This document shows, one piece after another, positions 16,476-25,391 of a stretch of 32,177 nucleotides of DNA. Position 1 is the stretch's first letter. The number at the start of each line of letters is the position of its first letter. This stretch comes from Akkermansia muciniphila (GTDB taxonomy: Bacteria > Verrucomicrobiota > Verrucomicrobiia > Limisphaerales > UBA9464). A program made the position numbers and the translations under genes. The DNA is taken from the NCBI GenBank assembly GCA_945883815.1, contig CAMCYJ010000040.1, forward strand, positions 1 through 32,177, read 5' to 3'. The notes beneath the pieces are model-generated. The model made no database searches. It saw only the letters and a list, made by a program, of their open reading frames with translations, and was not told the origin of the DNA.

Positions 16476-19400
16476 CGCTCCAGGATTCCGCGCCACGCTT
16501 TCATCTGCTCGATCAGTCGCTGACGCCGGTGTTTTCCTCCCCGGTCCGCCCATCGGTTCCCGGTTCGCTGACGGCGGTACGAGTCGGTGCGGAAACTGTC
16601 ACGCTTTCGTGGACGGATCTCCTAGACAATGACGACACCTACGAGGTGGAGCAGCAGCTCCCAGACGCGGTGGGATGGAAGCGTTTGACCAGCCTTGCCG
16701 CCGGCACCGTCCGCTACGAGGTCACCGGCCTGGCCTTCTCGAGCACCAATGCCTTCAGGGTTCGCGCGGTCAACGCCTCGGGAGATTCGGCATACGCGGG
16801 TCCCCTGGTGGTGGTCACTCTGCCGGATCCGCGCAACCCCATGCCGGCGATCGGCCCACAGATCGTGGAGGCGCTCGCCACGAGGGTGGAGATCGGCTGG
16901 GAGGATGCCTCGTCGAATGAGGATGGATTTCGCATCGAGCGACGTGACCTCGGCGATACGGGTTCCTGGAAGATTGCCGGAACCGTTCCAACCGACAGCA
17001 CGCGGTTTGTCGATGCCGGCGTTGGTGCAGGTCGTCGCTACGAATACCGGGTGGTGGCCTTCAACGCCTTTTCCGCCGCACCTCCGACGGCGTCGTTGAC
17101 GGTCACAACGCTCGACCTGGATACCGGGCCCCCGAGCGGAAAATTCACCGGGTTGAACGTGGTCGATGCGGCCCCGTGGGCGGTGGTCTTGAAGTGGGGT
17201 GCCACGTTTCAGAACGAGACCGGATTCGAACTGGAGCGCTCCGATTATCCGGCTGGCGCCTGGATTTCGGTGGGGGCCACCAGCCGGAATGTCTCGCAGT
17301 TCACCGATACCAACGCGGTCCCGGGGGTTCGCTACCGATATCGCGTGTCTGCATTCAACCCTTTCGGCCGCCAGAGAGATTCGTTGACCGTGGACGTCAC
17401 TCCGCGTGCCGTCGGCGGTGAATTCCTCGGTCTTTCGGGCCGCTCTGGATCCGTCCTCTGTTTCGCCGTTGCCAACCCCTTCCGGATCGAGCGGTACGAT
17501 GCCGCAACTAGGGCCTGGCTGGCCTTCATTCCGCTGTCCGAGCGTCCCACCGCGCTCCATTGCCAGACGGATTCTTTGTACGTGGCCTACGATCGAAAGG
17601 TGGTTCGACTGGATCCCGGCACGCTCGTCGAGACATTCATGGTCAACGCGCCGAGCTCCGTGGTGGTGCTGTTCGCCGCCGGCGACCTGCTCTACGTCGT
17701 TGAACGTGGCAATGGAACGCTGTGGCTTGACCGCCGGACCGGCGCGCTCGGTGGCCAGGGCTCACTGGGTTTCTATTCGGTCTTCCCCGGAGTGGATGTT
17801 GCGCCGGATGGAAAAACCCTGTTCGCCGTGACCAGCGGGATTATCCCTGCCGATATTCTGAAGATCGATCTCGCGCCGACCGGTGGAATCGCCGCGAGCA
17901 ATGGTAGCCCTTATCACGGGGCGTATTCCATCGGCTCATGGGCGGCGGTGCTGCCCGGAGGCCGGCGCGTAATGACCTCCAGCGGCATCGTCTACAACAC
18001 CACCGATCTCACTTATGCAGGGTCGCTGGCCGGTGCGGTGGATGCCGTGGCCTTCACCACGAACGGACTTCCCATCGTGGCGCGCGGAACCAAGGTGATT
18101 GCGTACACCGCCAGTTTCCTCGAAGCGGGGGAGAAAACGTTGGGGGCGACACCGTTGCTTCTCGCGGTTGACGGTGCCGACCTGCTCACCGCCCAACCCA
18201 GCGCCACGTCGCTCCATGGGGTGGACGTACAGTCGATGGCTCTGGACACCATCCTCCCACCAGCGGCGCATGAGGCTCCGAGCCTAGAGGGAGTTGCGTT
18301 TAAACCGGCCAACGCGTTTGTGGCCGCGGATGGCGACACCCTCGTGCTGGTGTGTCGAGAATTGTCGGTGCTGTTCCGGTGGTCTATTTCGCGGCGACGC
18401 GAACTGCCCGGCATTCCGCTCTTGGGGTCGCCCAGCTGGACCGCCTATTCCGCGGGCAACAACCGCGTCTACACCGGTTACGAAAATGGGCGTATTCTCA
18501 GCGTTCCGCTGGTCGACGGGGCGACGGAAGTGCCCTTCGCCAACCTGCCGGGTTTCACCCGAGGGCTGGCGTGTGCGGGCGATTGGGTGTTCGCCGCAGA
18601 CACCTCCGGCGCTTGGGCGACTCATTACGTGTTCAATTCCGAAGGCACGCTGATTTCCTCGCGGGACTGGAACCGCATTTCCCGCGCCTACACGTGGGAT
18701 CCCAAAGATCGGAAGATGTATTTCTTCCGCGACAGTCAAAGTCCCAACGACCTTCACTGGGAGGCCATTGATGCGGATGGAAAGCTGGGGCTGGCCGGGC
18801 AGACGCCATACCACGGTGAGGTCAAAGTGGAGGCCCCGATTCTGGTGAAGCCGGATTCCTCGGTGGTTCTGATCGGATCCGGTCAGATGTTCTCTATTCC
18901 GTCGCTCAATTTCGCATCGGTGCTTCCCTATGCGATCACCGATGGCGACTGGCGCGATGGCACGCTGTACACGGTTCGGGATGTCAGTGGGCTTTCCCAG
19001 GTCCAGCGCTGGTCGGCGAACTATGCACCGCTGGATGTGAAGCAGATCGAGGGACGACCGCTCCGCTTGTTCCCGCTCAAGGGTTCGTTCCTGCTGCTCA
19101 CGATGGAAAGTGCACAGCCCCGCATGACGCTGCTGGACGATAGCCTCGTGGTGACGTTTCAGTCGGCGATCAATCATCCGCCAACCGATCTGCGCGTGGA
19201 GCCGGGGATCCTTGGGGAAAACGCTCCGGCAGGGACGGTTGTGGGACGTCTTCTGGTGACCGATCCCGACGTGGGGGACACGGCCCGGTTCTCTTTGAAC
19301 GAACCGGTCACGCCCGCGAGCGCCTTCCGCATTGAGGGCGACCAATTGCTCACCACCCGTCCGCTCGATTTCGAGCTGTTGTCCGCATGGGGCGTGAGTG

Positions 19401-20005
19401 TTCGTGCGCTGGATCGATTTGGCATGTCGGTGACCCAGTCGCTCACCATCACCTTGACCAACGTCAATGAAGCTCCGATCGGAATCATTCTTTCGAACCC
19501 GGTGATCCGAGAGGAGGCACCCATCGGGACGCTGGTTGGATTGCTGTCCGCGAATGATCCGGATCGCGGAGACCGGCAGGCCTTCAGCTTCGTGGAGAAT
19601 CCTGAAAAACTGTTCCGGATCGTCGGAAATCGCCTCGAAGTGGCAGCGGCGCTGGCATTCAGAACGAATGCCTCGCCATTGGTCCGCGTCCAGGCGCGGG
19701 ACGCCGGCGGTCTGGCGGTGGAGGCGTCTTTTTCCGTCACGGTGATTCCCACACCGGTGCTCACCTTCAGCACGCGCCTCGTCGAGGAAGGGGTAGATCG
19801 GATCCTTTGGAGCGATGTCGTTCAACCCAAGCTGGACTTCAACATGCGCTACGAGGCTGACAGTTCCACGGACCTGATCACATGGAAGCCCCTGCTGATC
19901 CCGCCTCAGGTCATCAGCACGGGGGTGCAGTCGCAGACGGTTCGCTACCTCCTGCCAGCAGGCGGAGTGCAGTGTTATCTCCGGATCCGCATCCTCGCGC
20001 CCTGA
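16460..20005 (+). CDS. Giant secreted repeat protein, 3' portion (FnIII, second propeller-like module, cadherin-like repeats)
   Basis: This is the continuation of the gene beginning at 14736; the frame is open from 16322, but homology to the duplicated module begins at the frameshift. Domain order by position: three fibronectin type III domains (about 16549-16827, 16828-17112, 17128-17406, each with 'YRVxAFN/VRAVNASG'-type strands); the second propeller-like module (17410-19165), homologous to the upstream fragment; two cadherin-like repeats (19171-19476 and 19477-19750; 'ENAPAGTVVGRLLVTDPDVGD', 'DFELLSAWGVSVRALDRFG', 'NVNEAP'); and a C-terminal segment with 'SSTDLITWKPL' ending 'YLRIRILAP', of a kind common at the ends of verrucomicrobial exported proteins. 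No catalytic motif is seen. Adhesion or carbohydrate/surface binding is inferred from the domain types. Confidence 0.82.
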   Translation, partial: GVTVVTLQDSAPRFHLLDQSLTPVFSSPVRPSVPGSLTAVRVGAETVTLSWTDLLDNDDTYEVEQQLPDAVGWKRLTSLAAGTVRYEVTGLAFSSTNAFRVRAVNASGDSAYAGPLVVVTLPDPRNPMPAIGPQIVEALATRVEIGWEDASSNEDGFRIERRDLGDTGSWKIAGTVPTDSTRFVDAGVGAGRRYEYRVVAFNAFSAAPPTASLTVTTLDLDTGPPSGKFTGLNVVDAAPWAVVLKWGATFQNETGFELERSDYPAGAWISVGATSRNVSQFTDTNAVPGVRYRYRVSAFNPFGRQRDSLTVDVTPRAVGGEFLGLSGRSGSVLCFAVANPFRIERYDAATRAWLAFIPLSERPTALHCQTDSLYVAYDRKVVRLDPGTLVETFMVNAPSSVVVLFAAGDLLYVVERGNGTLWLDRRTGALGGQGSLGFYSVFPGVDVAPDGKTLFAVTSGIIPADILKIDLAPTGGIAASNGSPYHGAYSIGSWAAVLPGGRRVMTSSGIVYNTTDLTYAGSLAGAVDAVAFTTNGLPIVARGTKVIAYTASFLEAGEKTLGATPLLLAVDGADLLTAQPSATSLHGVDVQSMALDTILPPAAHEAPSLEGVAFKPANAFVAADGDTLVLVCRELSVLFRWSISRRRELPGIPLLGSPSWTAYSAGNNRVYTGYENGRILSVPLVDGATEVPFANLPGFTRGLACAGDWVFAADTSGAWATHYVFNSEGTLISSRDWNRISRAYTWDPKDRKMYFFRDSQSPNDLHWEAIDADGKLGLAGQTPYHGEVKVEAPILVKPDSSVVLIGSGQMFSIPSLNFASVLPYAITDGDWRDGTLYTVRDVSGLSQVQRWSANYAPLDVKQIEGRPLRLFPLKGSFLLLTMESAQPRMTLLDDSLVVTFQSAINHPPTDLRVEPGILGENAPAGTVVGRLLVTDPDVGDTARFSLNEPVTPASAFRIEGDQLLTTRPLDFELLSAWGVSVRALDRFGMSVTQSLTITLTNVNEAPIGIILSNPVIREEAPIGTLVGLLSANDPDRGDRQAFSFVENPEKLFRIVGNRLEVAAALAFRTNASPLVRVQARDAGGLAVEASFSVTVIPTPVLTFSTRLVEEGVDRILWSDVVQPKLDFNMRYEADSSTDLITWKPLLIPPQVISTGVQSQTVRYLLPAGGVQCYLRIRILAP

Positions 20006-20054
20006 TTCTTGGTGAAAGCCAGGGGTGGATCTTCCGGTCGGCTCAGCCAGTTGC

Positions 20055-21779
20055 CTAAGCAGGGGTGAATCGGACGGATTGGCCGGGGCGGCGTTGGACC
20101 AAGCGGGGGAGGTCGCGGGGGTCGATCCATGCGATCTTGGGGTAGCCGCCGAGGGTCGGGCCGTCGTGCAGGGTGACGATGGGCTGGCCGTCGGCGGGCA
20201 CTTGGATCGAACCCGTCAGCACCGGTTCCGAGATGAGTGAGCCGCCAGTCCAATCGAGGCCGCCGGGGGCTGGGGGTTCGGGTGTTGGGGTGGACTGTCC
20301 TTGGGTCGGGCCGATGAGGGGCATCGTCGGTCGGTTGGTGCCGCTCGGGGCGTCCCGATCGCTCCGCAGTCGATACCCCACGCGGTCGCATTGGCTGGTG
20401 GCGCGCCACTCGGTTTCGAACAGGCGGCGTTGGCTTTCTGCGTCGAACTGCTCCCACTGCGGACCCGGCCAGACGCGCAGCGGGCCTGTGTCGCGATCGG
20501 TGACCCATTGGTCGGGTGAGACGCCGCGTGCGGCGACGCCGGAAGGCGGGTGCCAGTCGCCGGCAGGATTCCGCAGGAGCAGGTCGCCGGATCGTAAGGT
20601 GCGGCCGATGCCCGCCCGCGGATTCGTGCTGCGACTGCCCAGGAACGCCTCCGCACGGAATCCGCCGGGCACGGCCAGATAAGTCCAGACGCCGGAATCT
20701 CCGGGGCCGAAGTTCAGCGACTCCCCGGTGCGGACGCGGAAGGCCCGGTAGGGAGCCTGTCCCCGCGGATGCGATCCGCCGCACACCGCGACCCAACCGT
20801 CGCGCAGGGCCTCCAGGCGTTGGCCTTGCAGGCAGAGTTCCAGCACGGGAGCGTCCGGGGGATTGTCGAGCAGGCGATTGGCCCAGGCGGCGGTGACCGG
20901 ATCCATCGTCCCGCTCGCCGGCACGCCGAAACGGCGGAAGCCGTGCCGACCGGCGTCTTGGAGGCTCACCCCGAGACCCGGTTCCAGGATTCGCAAGATG
21001 GGCTCGCCCTCCGGAGAATGGATTCGCTTCCCCAGAGCGGTCGTCATCAGGGCCGTGTCCGGAGACTCTCTTGACTGCCCGCCTTCGGACGGTATCGAGG
21101 CTTCGGTTCTGGGAGGTCCGTTGACTGGCACGAAACTCACCCGGTCGCCGGCTCGCAATCGGAACATCTTCTCCAAGTCGGCGGTGTGCGGATCGAAGAG
21201 CGCCTTGGAGGTCTGGCCGATGAGGTTCCATCCGCCCGGGCTGGGGATGCTGTAGATGCCGGTGTGGTCGCCACCGATGGCCACGCTGCCGGCCGGCACC
21301 CGTGGGCGAGGGGAGGCCAGGCGCGGAGTGGCCAGCGCGGCATCGAGGCCACCGAGGTAAGGGAACCCAGGCGCGAACCCGAGGCAGAGCACTCGGTAGC
21401 GGCCCTGATGATGGCGCTCGATCACGGCTTCCGGGCTCAGGCCGGCGTGATGGGCTACGCGCTCCAGATCGGGCCCGCCGTAGTGCACGGGGATCTCCAC
21501 GCAACGCTCCGGTTCCTGGGTCGGTGGCTGGGCCATGGCCTGCTCCACGAGTCGCTGCAACGTGGCCCGGTCGAGTGGTGGGGCCTCGGGGTGGAAATCC
21601 AGCAGCAGAGTGGTGGGGGCGGGGATGATTTCCCGGAGCCCGGATTGGCCCAGGGAGTCCAGCGAACGGTCCAAGGCCGCCGCCAAGGATCGCCCGCGCA
21701 GGAACGCCGCCTCATCGGCGCGCTCCGCGAAGCGCACCCACCAGGCGTGGGTGCCAGAGGCGGTCAAGGTCGGGACCAT
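20055..21779 (-). CDS. 5-oxoprolinase subunits PxpB and PxpC fused (KipI-KipA)
   Basis: A 574-residue fusion. The N-terminal PxpB/KipI half (about 1-215) shows 'YRVLCLGFAPGFPYLGGLD', 'PRPRVPAGSVAIGGDHTGIY' and 'SPGGWNLIGQT'. The C-terminal PxpC/KipA half (about 255-574) shows 'SLQDAGRHGFRRFGVPASG', 'TMDPVTAAWANRLLDN' and 'VAVCGG'. With PxpA it would hydrolyse 5-oxoproline to glutamate using ATP; the same folds occur in allophanate and urea carboxylases, but the pairing with a PxpA gene in this window favours oxoprolinase. I start at the ATG whose complement is 21777-21779 ('MVPTLTASGTHAWWVRF'), because the roughly 70 residues upstream in the open frame have no family character. The linker between halves is longer than usual and charged. 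Convergent with the giant gene, divergent from the esterase. Confidence 0.9.
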   Translation of the reverse strand: MVPTLTASGTHAWWVRFAERADEAAFLRGRSLAAALDRSLDSLGQSGLREIIPAPTTLLLDFHPEAPPLDRATLQRLVEQAMAQPPTQEPERCVEIPVHYGGPDLERVAHHAGLSPEAVIERHHQGRYRVLCLGFAPGFPYLGGLDAALATPRLASPRPRVPAGSVAIGGDHTGIYSIPSPGGWNLIGQTSKALFDPHTADLEKMFRLRAGDRVSFVPVNGPPRTEASIPSEGGQSRESPDTALMTTALGKRIHSPEGEPILRILEPGLGVSLQDAGRHGFRRFGVPASGTMDPVTAAWANRLLDNPPDAPVLELCLQGQRLEALRDGWVAVCGGSHPRGQAPYRAFRVRTGESLNFGPGDSGVWTYLAVPGGFRAEAFLGSRSTNPRAGIGRTLRSGDLLLRNPAGDWHPPSGVAARGVSPDQWVTDRDTGPLRVWPGPQWEQFDAESQRRLFETEWRATSQCDRVGYRLRSDRDAPSGTNRPTMPLIGPTQGQSTPTPEPPAPGGLDWTGGSLISEPVLTGSIQVPADGQPIVTLHDGPTLGGYPKIAWIDPRDLPRLVQRRPGQSVRFTPA

Positions 21780-22030
21780 TTCCACCGCTTTGGACTCCCA
21801 GCCCCGGCTGCGTCGAGTGTTTTGTTCGGTTCTGGCACAGATCCGCCCCAGATCCGATACCGTCGGTGGGGTTGGAGGATTGTTTCGATGGTCTGTGCCC
21901 AAGGGGGACAGGCTCCCCGTGACGCGCCGGGAGTGGATTTCGGACCGGGTTTCGAGCTTGTCTGGGATCGCGGGCTGGAGAACGGTCACTCCTCCCCGTG
22001 ATTCTTCGAATCCCCACGCCTATGCTCGTT

Positions 22031-23413
22031 ATGAAACGATTGATCCTGTTCTTCGCTGCTCTGGGCCTGTGCGACGGTGCGCTCTCCGCCGCCGTGCGCC
22101 TGCCCGCGGTGATTGGTTCGCACATGGTGCTGCAGCAGCGCACCAACGCCACTCTGTGGGGATGGGCCGGAGCCGCGGAGACCGTCACTGTGTCGGTCAG
22201 TTGGTCCACCAACACCTGGAAGGCCACGGCTTCCAACGGCGGGCGCTGGGCGACCGAGATCCAGACCCCGCAGGCCGGCGGACCTCACACCATTCGAATC
22301 CAGGGAGGCAATGAGATCGTGCTCGAGGACGTGCTGGTCGGCGAGGTGTGGGTTTGCAGCGGCCAGAGCAATATGGAGTGGTCGGGCGACCAGGGATTGC
22401 GCCAGTGCAAGGAGGAAGCCCCGCAGGCCACAAACTCCATGATCCGGTTCTTCTACATTCCCAAGGCCACCTCCGAGACTCCGCAAGATCACCTGACGGC
22501 CCGCTGGGTGGTGTGTTCGCCTGATGAGATGATCCACTTCAGCGCGGTCGGATATTTCTTCGGCAAGCGCCTCAACGAAAAGCTGGGCGTGCCCGTGGGC
22601 CTCATCAACAGCAACTGGGGCGGCACTCCGGCCGAGGTTTGGACGCCACGTGGGATCATTGAAGACGACCCGGACCTCCGGGCTGCGGCCGCGAAGATCA
22701 AACCCTTTCCTTGGTGGCCGCATGAGCCGGGCCTTACCTACAACGCCATGATTCACCCCATCACGCCGTTCCGCATCGCCGGGGTAATTTGGTATCAGGG
22801 CGAGAGCAACGTCTCCACCCACGGAACCTACCGCAAGCTCTTCACCCGGATGATCGACGGTTGGCGCGCAGCGTGGAAATCCGAGCTGCCCTTCTACTTT
22901 GCCCAAATCGCCCCGTACACCTACGACGATCCGACTCGAGCCGCCTTCCTGCGTGAGGCGCAAACCCTGGCGGCCGCGCACCCCAAGACCGGCATGGTCG
23001 TGACCAGCGACCTGGTGGACAACGTGAAGGACATTCACCCGCAGATGAAGCGCGAGGTGGGGGATCGATTGGCTCGCTACGCCCTGGCCGAGACCTACGG
23101 CGTCGCCGGCCCGGAACACCGCAGCCCGACCTACCGCTCGCATCGCATCGAGGGCTCATCGGTTCGGGTGGAGCTTGACCCGGTGCCCACCACGTTGGTC
23201 TCGCGCGGAGGCCCGCCCACCCAGTTCAAGGTGGCGGGATCGGATGGCCGGTTCGTCGAGGCCACCGCGGTGATCGACGGCAAGTCGGTGGTCGTCTCCA
23301 GCCCGGAGGTTGCCCAGCCGGTCGCCGTCCGCTTCGCCTTCGCCTGCGACGCCATCCCCAACCTGTTCACCGCCGAGGGCCTGCCGGTAAACCTGTTCCG
23401 CACCGACCGTTGA
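22031..23413 (+). CDS. Sialate O-acetylesterase (SGNH/GDSL fold, secreted)
   Basis: A secreted esterase of 460 residues that removes O-acetyl groups from sialic acids or other acetylated glycans. The signal peptide 'MKRLILFFAALGLCDGALSA' supports ATG 22031; ATG 22022 is possible. Seen: an N-terminal beta domain ('LPAVIGSHMVLQQ', typical of the family), block I 'CSGQSNMEWS' with the nucleophile Ser, 'INSNWGGTPAEVW' with the oxyanion Gly/Asn region, 'GVIWYQGESN', and the catalytic His-containing 'DIHPQMKREVGDRLARYAL'. Verrucomicrobiota often use such enzymes on complex polysaccharides, so sialic acid need not be the substrate. No glycoside hydrolase is adjacent. No clear ribosome-binding site is visible. 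Confidence 0.92.
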   Translation: MKRLILFFAALGLCDGALSAAVRLPAVIGSHMVLQQRTNATLWGWAGAAETVTVSVSWSTNTWKATASNGGRWATEIQTPQAGGPHTIRIQGGNEIVLEDVLVGEVWVCSGQSNMEWSGDQGLRQCKEEAPQATNSMIRFFYIPKATSETPQDHLTARWVVCSPDEMIHFSAVGYFFGKRLNEKLGVPVGLINSNWGGTPAEVWTPRGIIEDDPDLRAAAAKIKPFPWWPHEPGLTYNAMIHPITPFRIAGVIWYQGESNVSTHGTYRKLFTRMIDGWRAAWKSELPFYFAQIAPYTYDDPTRAAFLREAQTLAAAHPKTGMVVTSDLVDNVKDIHPQMKREVGDRLARYALAETYGVAGPEHRSPTYRSHRIEGSSVRVELDPVPTTLVSRGGPPTQFKVAGSDGRFVEATAVIDGKSVVVSSPEVAQPVAVRFAFACDAIPNLFTAEGLPVNLFRTDR

Positions 23414-23511
23414 ATGGAACGGGTGGGGGCTCTGTCCAGCGATTCGCTCGCGAGGAGCTGCTCAAGACATCGGATGAGGTCCGAAGGGTGAGGGGATTCG
23501 ACTTTTCGGCC

Positions 23512-23536
23512 GGGATCGTTAAAATGAAACGATCCC
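23512..23536. repeat. Perfect 9-bp hairpin in the spacer before the second pseudopilin
   Basis: Arms 23512-23520 and 23528-23536 pair perfectly around an A-rich 7-nt loop. There is no following T run on either strand, so it is not a canonical intrinsic terminator. It lies 42 bases before the proposed pseudopilin start and could be an operator or a 5' leader structure. Confidence 0.6.
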
Positions 23537-23577
23537 AGGGCAGGGTAATCAACGTCCTCAGGGATTGAATCCGGACA

Positions 23578-24411
23578 TTGAATCCATCGGCACCATTCTT
23601 CCGATCCTCCCGCCAGACCGAGAGCGCCGTTGCGTCGCCGGGCTCGGGATCGTCGGGTTGTCAATGGTCGCGCCGCCGTGCCTTCACGCTCATCGAGTTG
23701 CTGGTGGTCATCGCCATCATCGCCATCTTGGCCGCGCTCTTGTTGCCCTCGCTGTCTCGGGCGAAGACCGCGGCGCTGAGCACGCGCTGCAAGAGCAACT
23801 TGCACCAGGTCGGCTTGGCCTTGTCGATGTACCGGATAGATCATCGCGTGTTCCCGCACACGGTGGATGCCAATACCACCAACACCTGGTTTACGGCGAT
23901 CATGCCCGACCTGGCCCGCAGCACGAACATCCTAAAATGCCCCACCTTCAAGGGCGAATGGCCGCTGGAGGAGTCCATCGTCTGGGCCTTCGGCAATGCC
24001 TACATGCGCGGTCCCACCGGGCCCGACAAGGTGGTCGGGGTCAGTTATGGCTACAACGGCTTCGGCATCGGCTCGGTCAACAAGACACTGTGGTATGAGA
24101 ACCTTGGGCTGGGATTTGTGGTCAGTCCCGGGCAGGACGTGCCGCAGGTGGCCGAAGATCGGGTGGCGGCTCCGTCGGACCTGATCGCCATCGCCGATTC
24201 CATGCCGCAGCCGGGGTACCGGCAGTACTTCTCCTTCCTGCTGTCGATCAGCAGCGTGCCTCCCAAGGATCGGCACAATGGCGGGGCCAACGTGTTGTTT
24301 GCCGACGGGCACGCCGCCAGCGAGCGCAACCCCCGCCTGGTCGAGGACACCGAGGCCAACCGACGGCGCTGGAACGTGGACCACCAGCCGCATCCGGAGG
24401 TTTCCTTTTGA
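23578..24411 (+). CDS. Type II secretion-like pseudopilin with HX9DG motif
   Basis: A 277-residue pseudopilin. The only in-frame start upstream of the prepilin signal is TTG 23578, giving an unusually long leader of about 35 residues before '[20 protein letters not shown]'; the start is therefore uncertain. The cleavage site has Ala before Phe, as in the other pseudopilin of this window, and Glu at +5. The mature part carries '[19 protein letters not shown]' after the helix and '[18 protein letters not shown]', the HX9DG motif, near the C terminus. It would be processed by a prepilin peptidase and held in the inner membrane. It lies between the sialate esterase and an alpha/beta-hydrolase in the same direction, suggesting coexpression with exported hydrolases, but no secretion ATPase or secretin is present here. 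Confidence 0.85.
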   Translation: MNPSAPFFRSSRQTESAVASPGSGSSGCQWSRRRAFTLIELLVVIAIIAILAALLLPSLSRAKTAALSTRCKSNLHQVGLALSMYRIDHRVFPHTVDANTTNTWFTAIMPDLARSTNILKCPTFKGEWPLEESIVWAFGNAYMRGPTGPDKVVGVSYGYNGFGIGSVNKTLWYENLGLGFVVSPGQDVPQVAEDRVAAPSDLIAIADSMPQPGYRQYFSFLLSISSVPPKDRHNGGANVLFADGHAASERNPRLVEDTEANRRRWNVDHQPHPEVSF

Positions 24412-24427
24412 GCCCGGATCGGGCTGG

Positions 24428-25342
24428 ATGAGTCCTGTGCATCCCCGATCCGAACGCTTCCCCACGCGCCGGGCCTCCGCCGCCCTCGCGCTCCTCGTGC
24501 TGCTGGCCGGTTTCCTTGCCGGCCCACGGGCTGCCGCCGATACCGAGCCCGCCGCCCTACCCAAACTTCCGCTCTGGCCCGATCGGGCTCCGGATGGGGC
24601 CGGTGGTTGGGGAAGCCCAGAGAACTCCGGTCTGACCGTTCATCCGGCTCCCAAGCCCAATGGGATGGCTTTGATCATCTGCCCGGGCGGCGCTTATAGC
24701 GGGTTGGTGACTGGCCCTGAAGGCCACGGGATCGCGCGTTGGCTCAATCGACACGGCATCCTCGGGGCCGTGCTCGAGTACCGCCTGCCTGCAGGGCGCT
24801 CGAAGGTGCCGCTCCTCGATGCGCAGCAGGCCATCCGCACCGTCCGACTGAACGCCCGGAAATGGCAAATCGACCCGAAGCGGGTGGGCATCATCGGGTT
24901 CTCTGCGGGCGGTCATTTGGCAGCGACGGCCAGCACCCAATTTGACCTGGGCAAGGCCGACGCGGCCGAGACGATCGCTGGCCAGAGTTCCCGGCCTGAT
25001 TTCACGATCCTGGTCTATCCGGTGATCTCCTTGGGGGACCTCACCCATGTGGGGGTGCGGGACAATCTGCTCGGAAAGAAACCCACTCCCGAGGAGATCC
25101 GGCGGTTCTCCTGTGAACTCCAGGTCACGGCCCAGACCCCGCCAGCCTTCCTGGCCCATGCGGTGGACGACCGGGGCGTGCTCATTGACAACAGTCGCCT
25201 CTATCACCAGGCGCTCCAGGTTCAGGGCGTCGCCAGCAAACTGGTCGAATTGCCCGACGGGGGGCACGGGTTGCATGGTTATCAAGGCGCTTCGTGGGAC
25301 ACTTGGCAGCGCGAAGCGATTGAGTGGCTGAAGCAGCGTTGA
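24428..25342 (+). CDS. Secreted alpha/beta-hydrolase, carbohydrate esterase-like
   Basis: A 304-residue exported hydrolase. ATG 24428 precedes a signal peptide with an Arg-containing N region and the hydrophobic stretch 'ALALLVLLAGFLAGPRAAA'. The alpha/beta-hydrolase fold is shown by 'ALIICPGGAYSGLV' (oxyanion-type loop), the nucleophile elbow 'GIIGFSAGGHLAA', an acid in 'AFLAHAVDDRGV', and the His in 'LPDGGHGLHGY'. The pattern 'LPLWPDRAPDGAGGWGSPENSG' at the mature N terminus matches secreted acetyl-xylan/feruloyl esterase-like enzymes. The likely reaction is deacylation of plant or algal polysaccharide (family-based); the exact substrate is unknown. It follows the pseudopilin by 16 bases, so cotranscription is likely. 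Confidence 0.88.
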   Translation: MSPVHPRSERFPTRRASAALALLVLLAGFLAGPRAAADTEPAALPKLPLWPDRAPDGAGGWGSPENSGLTVHPAPKPNGMALIICPGGAYSGLVTGPEGHGIARWLNRHGILGAVLEYRLPAGRSKVPLLDAQQAIRTVRLNARKWQIDPKRVGIIGFSAGGHLAATASTQFDLGKADAAETIAGQSSRPDFTILVYPVISLGDLTHVGVRDNLLGKKPTPEEIRRFSCELQVTAQTPPAFLAHAVDDRGVLIDNSRLYHQALQVQGVASKLVELPDGGHGLHGYQGASWDTWQREAIEWLKQR

Positions 25343-25391
25343 AGCGCCTTCTCGGTTTCAAGCACCTCGGACAGACTTTGCGTCACCCGCC

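Noticed and set aside
18284-19825. 513-codon minus-strand open frame inside the giant gene
   Set aside because: It has no recognisable motif and lies opposite the second module and the cadherin-like repeats, which are clearly coding on the plus strand.
23512-23536. Intrinsic terminator after the sialate esterase
   Set aside because: The stem is perfect, but no T tract follows on either strand.
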